Shown here piece by piece: positions 60,739 through 64,000 of a stretch of DNA of 64,000 bases. Position 1 is the stretch's first letter, and each line of letters opens with the position of its first letter. Under the pieces are notes generated by a model, which searched no databases, was not told where the DNA came from, and was given only the letters and a program-made list of their open reading frames with translations. Location of the stretch: positions 1 to 64,000 of the forward strand of contig NZ_JAIQCL010000002.1 of assembly GCF_020023385.1 (NCBI RefSeq), given 5' to 3'. The DNA is from Planococcus circulans. GTDB lineage: Bacteria > Bacillota > Bacilli > Bacillales_A > Planococcaceae. The translations under genes and the position numbers were made by a program.

Positions 60739-61872
60739 ATGAAAGAATTCATTGAGGCAAACCACCAGCCGATGCTGGAATTGATAGAAAGCCTGGTCAA
60801 CATCGACAGTGGCTCCTACCTGAAAAGCGGAATCGACCGTGTGGGTGAGGTTCTTGCAGAGGAATACAAGATGATCGGGTTTTATACAGAAGTACATGAG
60901 CAGGAGCGTTTTGGCAATAATCTGGTCATTCGTCATCCAGAAGCAAAAACACCTAAAATTGTCATGATCGCTCATCTGGATACCGTATTTCCAGAAGGAA
61001 CCGCAGAAAAACGGCCGTTCCATGTGGCAGACGATTTGGCGCACGGACCGGGTGTCATCGATATGAAAGCAAGCCACGCCACTGCTTTATTCGCCATCAA
61101 AGCTTTGATGAACAGCGGCAGTGAAGCTTATAAAAATGTGGTGTTGGTGCTGAATACGGATGAGGAAATCGGTTCTGTTGCATCCCGCAACTTAATTGAA
61201 AGAATTGCCGCAGATAAGAAGTACGCATTGATATTGGAACCGGCACAAAACGGCCAGCTCGTCAGTGAACGCAAAGGAGGCGGGAAATACTTCCTGAACG
61301 TATTCGGCAAGTCGGCACATGCAGGCATCGAACCGGAAAACGGGGCAAGTGCCATTGAAGAACTGGCGCGGAAAATTCTCAAACTGCATGCGTTGAGCGA
61401 ACCGGAAAAAGGCATCACAATCAATGTCGGTCTGATCAAGGGTGGAGCATCAGTCAATACCATCGCACCTTTTGCCGAAGCGGGAATCGATTTGCGGATC
61501 CAAACACCCGAAGACGGTGAACGGCTGGACAGAGCCATCAAAGAAATCTGCAGCTACACTGAAACACCGGGAACGACAGTGGAATTGACCGGCCACATCA
61601 CACGGCCAGCCTGGGTGATGACGGAGGAATCGCGCCGCTTAATCGACATCATTGCCGAAGAAGGAGCTAAACTGGGTATGTCACTGAAGCATGAGAAGAG
61701 CGGCGGCGGATCAGACGCCAACCTGACGGCTCATATCGGCATTCCATCAATTGATGGTTTGGGTCCAGTCGGAGGCAATGCCCATCAGGAAACCGAATAT
61801 TTGGTAGTGTCCTCACTGACTGAACGGACCTTGCTGCTGGCGAATGTGATTGAGCGGTTGAGTGGGGGATAA
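60739..61872 (+). CDS. M20-family metallopeptidase (carboxypeptidase G2-like)
   Basis: 377-aa dinuclear zinc hydrolase. Metal and catalytic motifs: AHLDTVFP near 81, GPGVIDMK near 109, NTDEEIGS near 142 and C-terminal GNAHQETEY, with the inserted dimerisation domain between. Most like glutamate carboxypeptidases. ATG 60739 is set by GGGAGG; ATG 60721 precedes that site. No signal peptide. It follows the TRAP operon terminator by about 40 nt, so a link such as hydrolysis of imported compounds is possible but not shown. Confidence 0.88.
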   Translation: MKEFIEANHQPMLELIESLVNIDSGSYLKSGIDRVGEVLAEEYKMIGFYTEVHEQERFGNNLVIRHPEAKTPKIVMIAHLDTVFPEGTAEKRPFHVADDLAHGPGVIDMKASHATALFAIKALMNSGSEAYKNVVLVLNTDEEIGSVASRNLIERIAADKKYALILEPAQNGQLVSERKGGGKYFLNVFGKSAHAGIEPENGASAIEELARKILKLHALSEPEKGITINVGLIKGGASVNTIAPFAEAGIDLRIQTPEDGERLDRAIKEICSYTETPGTTVELTGHITRPAWVMTEESRRLIDIIAEEGAKLGMSLKHEKSGGGSDANLTAHIGIPSIDGLGPVGGNAHQETEYLVVSSLTERTLLLANVIERLSGG

Positions 61873-62089
61873 GGGGCCGCAGAGGAAAAATCGCTGAAGA
61901 CGGAAGCTTTCCGGCAAACACAAAAGTTATCACGCTGCCTCCCCCTTCATTGAGATAATGGACTCAACATCTATCCGACTTTCATGTATGCTTGATAAGT
62001 CGAGTGAACTAAGATGTTTTACGCACCGCCTTTAAAATGGGGCTGTGTAATTGATAGATGACAGAAACAGAAGTACAGGGGGTTCAAAG

Positions 62090-62938
62090 ATGACTTCTTT
62101 GATGCAAAAAATAAAAGACGTACTGCCGCAACTATCAGAGGCAGAAGGGCGGATCGGCGACTATGTTCTTGAAAATCCGGAAGCTGTCCCCCATATGACG
62201 ACGAAAGAACTGGCGCAAAAATCAGGTGTTAGCGAAGCGACCATCATCCGTTTCTGCAAATCGATCGGCATCGGCAGCTTTAAATCCTTCAAACTGGCAC
62301 TCATGAAAGATTTGACTTTAACAGATACCAGCCTCACCGATTTTTCGGTGCTGAACAAAAAGGATTCGCCATATGATCTTTTTCATAAAGTCATCCATGT
62401 CAATAAATCAGCGATTGAATCGTGCGCGGATTCCATGGACCGGAAAGAACTGGCCAAAGCAGTGGAAGCGATTCAGTATGCTAACAAAATTGTCTTTTTC
62501 GGTGTTGGGGGCTCATCTACGGCCGCAGTTGATGCTCAGTATAAATTCACCAAACTGGGCTATCACTCGATCACTTCCCTTGATTTTCATTATATGCTGT
62601 CGATTATTCCTCATTTGACGGAAAACGATGTTTTCGTGGCGATCAGCACTTCCGGAAAAACCAAGGATGTTTTAGAGCTCACCCGTTTTGCACAAAGAAA
62701 AGGGGCGACCGCCATCGCCATCACGACACTCAGTAAATCACCATTGTACAAAGAGGCTGACATCCGGCTATGCACACCAAATGTTGAACAGGACTTCCGT
62801 ATTGGCAGCATTCCCTCGCGGATGACGCAATTGACGGTCATCGATACCTTGTATATGAGCATTTTCCATCATGTCGGCGAGAAGGTTTTGCAGCAATACT
62901 ATGATGCCCGAAGTGAAATGGAAAATTTAAGAAGATGA
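62090..62938 (+). CDS. MurR/RpiR-family regulator with SIS domain
   Basis: 282-aa regulator: N-terminal HTH_6 (MTTKELAQKSGVSEATIIRFCKSIG) and a C-terminal SIS sugar-phosphate domain (FFGVGGSSTAAVDAQYK; VAISTSGKTKDVLEL). ATG 62090 is set by AGGGGG, 7 nt upstream; an earlier in-frame start precedes it. It adjoins murQ, so MurNAc-6-phosphate is the probable ligand. No clear operator recognised. Confidence 0.88.
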   Translation: MTSLMQKIKDVLPQLSEAEGRIGDYVLENPEAVPHMTTKELAQKSGVSEATIIRFCKSIGIGSFKSFKLALMKDLTLTDTSLTDFSVLNKKDSPYDLFHKVIHVNKSAIESCADSMDRKELAKAVEAIQYANKIVFFGVGGSSTAAVDAQYKFTKLGYHSITSLDFHYMLSIIPHLTENDVFVAISTSGKTKDVLELTRFAQRKGATAIAITTLSKSPLYKEADIRLCTPNVEQDFRIGSIPSRMTQLTVIDTLYMSIFHHVGEKVLQQYYDARSEMENLRR

Positions 62939-62968
62939 AGAGCCGTAGACCCGGTTCTCTTTTTTTTG
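62938..62968 (+). terminator. Weak terminator after murR
   Basis: AGAGCC / GGTTCT (with a G-T pair) followed by eight Ts. Read-through to murQ is possible. Confidence 0.55.
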
Positions 62969-63007
62969 CTGTTATGAAATTTAAATTCACTATTTAGATA
63001 ATTTATA

Positions 63008-63035
63008 TTGACATTAAATTTCTTGGAGATAAAAT
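63008..63035 (+). promoter_or_regulatory. Candidate sigma-A promoter of murQ
   Basis: TTGACA (63008-63013), 16-nt spacer, TAAAAT (63030-63035), 33 nt before the murQ start. Confidence 0.5.
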
Positions 63036-63068
63036 GAAAACAAGAAATAAAAGTAAAAGGGTGATCTG

Positions 63069-63953
63069 ATGCTGGAAAATCTATCCACAGAAAAACGCAA
63101 TAACAACACCATGAAGATGGATGAAATGTCAGTGCTGGAAATATTGCAGACCATGAACCAGGAAGATCGTCTTGTTCCAAAGGCCATTGAAATGGAATTC
63201 GCCAACATTGAAGAGTCGGTACAAAAAGCCATACGTTCTTTTAAAGCAGGAGGCAGATTGATTTATATCGGTGCCGGAACCAGTGGTCGTTTGGGAATTT
63301 TGGATGCAGTCGAATGCGTTCCGACATTCGGTGTTTCACCTGAACAGGTTGTCGGAATCATAGCTGGAGGAACAGAAGCGATCAAAATAGCGATAGAAGG
63401 CGTAGAAGACAATCCTGAGCTGGGAATGGACGATTTGAAAGCGGTTTCTTTAACAGCTGATGATACGGTTGTCGGAATCGCGGCTAGCGGCCGCACACCT
63501 TACGTGATTGGTGCACTTCAATATGCCAAACAGATTGGGGCAGAAACGGTTGCAATGTCATGCAATAAAGGAGCGGAAATCAGCGGCTATGCCGATACGG
63601 CGATTGAAATCGAAACAGGAGCTGAAGTATTGACCGGTTCAACCCGTCTAAAGGCTGGAACTGCACAGAAGCTGGTTTTGAATATGATTTCGACAGCTGC
63701 AATGATCGGGATAGGCAAGGTTTACGGCAACCTGATGGTGGATGTACAAGCCACCAATGAAAAGTTGATTGAGCGCTCCAAACGGATTATTATGGATGCC
63801 GCCCAAGTCGATTATGCCACAGCACAGCGTTATTACGAAAAAGCGGACGGCCATGTAAAAACAGCGATTGTCATGAGTCTGCTGGATTGCACGAAAGAAC
63901 AAGCTATCGAAAAACTGGAGGCAGCTGGCGGTTTTGTTCGAAAAGCTATATAA
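63069..63953 (+). CDS. murQ: N-acetylmuramic acid 6-phosphate etherase MurQ
   Basis: 294-aa SIS-domain lyase that removes lactate from MurNAc-6-P to give GlcNAc-6-P in cell-wall recycling. The signature GAGTSGRLGILDAVECVPTF near 60-79 and the catalytic Glu region GGTEAIKIAIEGVEDNPE near 100 are present; length is usual. AAAAGGGTGA lies upstream of ATG 63069. Follows murR and precedes the probable murP. Confidence 0.93.
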   Translation: MLENLSTEKRNNNTMKMDEMSVLEILQTMNQEDRLVPKAIEMEFANIEESVQKAIRSFKAGGRLIYIGAGTSGRLGILDAVECVPTFGVSPEQVVGIIAGGTEAIKIAIEGVEDNPELGMDDLKAVSLTADDTVVGIAASGRTPYVIGALQYAKQIGAETVAMSCNKGAEISGYADTAIEIETGAEVLTGSTRLKAGTAQKLVLNMISTAAMIGIGKVYGNLMVDVQATNEKLIERSKRIIMDAAQVDYATAQRYYEKADGHVKTAIVMSLLDCTKEQAIEKLEAAGGFVRKAI

Positions 63954-63977
63954 CATTTAGGGGAGCGGAGGGGAAGT

Positions 63978-64000
63978 ATGAAAAAAGAACAGCAAATGGC
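63978..64000 (+). CDS. Start of next gene, probably a MurNAc PTS permease (partial)
   Basis: Only 23 bases: ATG AAA AAA GAA CAG CAA ATG GC, with GGAGGGG 5 nt upstream. The order murR-murQ-murP and an N-terminus KKEQQMA, usual for EIIB domains of glucose-type PTS, suggest murP. This rests mainly on position. Confidence 0.4.

Noticed and set aside
60334-61077. 247-codon minus-strand frame
   Set aside because: Spans the TRAP terminator and the ends of two real genes on the other strand.

Overview
The window looks like chromosomal DNA of a low-to-mid-GC Gram-positive bacterium of the Bacillales. Planococcaceae (a Planococcus/Planomicrobium-like genome) is my best guess, but the genus is not proven by the sequence. 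The reasons are: the gene order tsaE-tsaB-rimI-tsaD / ABC-F / rex-tatA-tatC / CPBP protease / CIRCE-groES-groEL, which matches the B. subtilis ydi region as I remember it; strong AGGAGG ribosome sites; several TTG starts; three SAM-I (S-box) riboswitches; a cre-like site; and lipoboxes ending in AAC.

Layout. 1-10 kb is housekeeping: the 3' end of tRNA-Asp, the t6A tRNA-modification genes, a DnaA-box cluster, an ABC-F ATPase, the redox repressor Rex, a minimal Tat translocase, a CAAX-type membrane protease and the chaperonin operon. 10-21 kb is mixed: an SDR oxidoreductase, DegV, a dihydrouridine synthase, an aquaporin, a galactitol-type PTS (IIA-IIC-IIB) facing a 6-phospho-beta-glycosidase, a MarR regulator, a CarD-like protein and small conserved proteins.

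21-35 kb is a sulfate-assimilation island. A SAM riboswitch precedes sat, an SLC13/TrkA_C transporter, cysC and cysQ. A second precedes cysH, SUMT, a CbiX-type chelatase, a HemD-like protein, and then cysJ and cysI. A precorrin-2 dehydrogenase is divergent. Together these give sulfate uptake, APS/PAPS, sulfite and sulfide, and the siroheme needed by CysI. A threonine synthase and an MFS carrier follow. A third SAM riboswitch at 39.9 kb precedes yitJ and metH, which methylate homocysteine.

45-54 kb holds oxidative-stress and redox genes (a lipoprotein MsrA-MsrB fusion, KatG, a luciferase-like monooxygenase, an MDR reductase, an Old Yellow Enzyme). Its intergenic spaces carry unusual structures: a six-unit array of 20-bp repeats between two near-identical hairpins, and an array of 21-bp repeats beside an unlisted 44-aa gene. 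54-64 kb holds kdgK-kdgA behind a perfect 24-bp palindromic operator, a Ktr/Trk potassium channel subunit, a TAXI-type TRAP transporter operon, an M20 peptidase, and murR/murQ plus the first codons of a gene that is probably murP.

I see no prophage, transposase, CRISPR array or obvious defence system. The least explained parts are the short-period repeat arrays and the dispersed GC-rich repeats.
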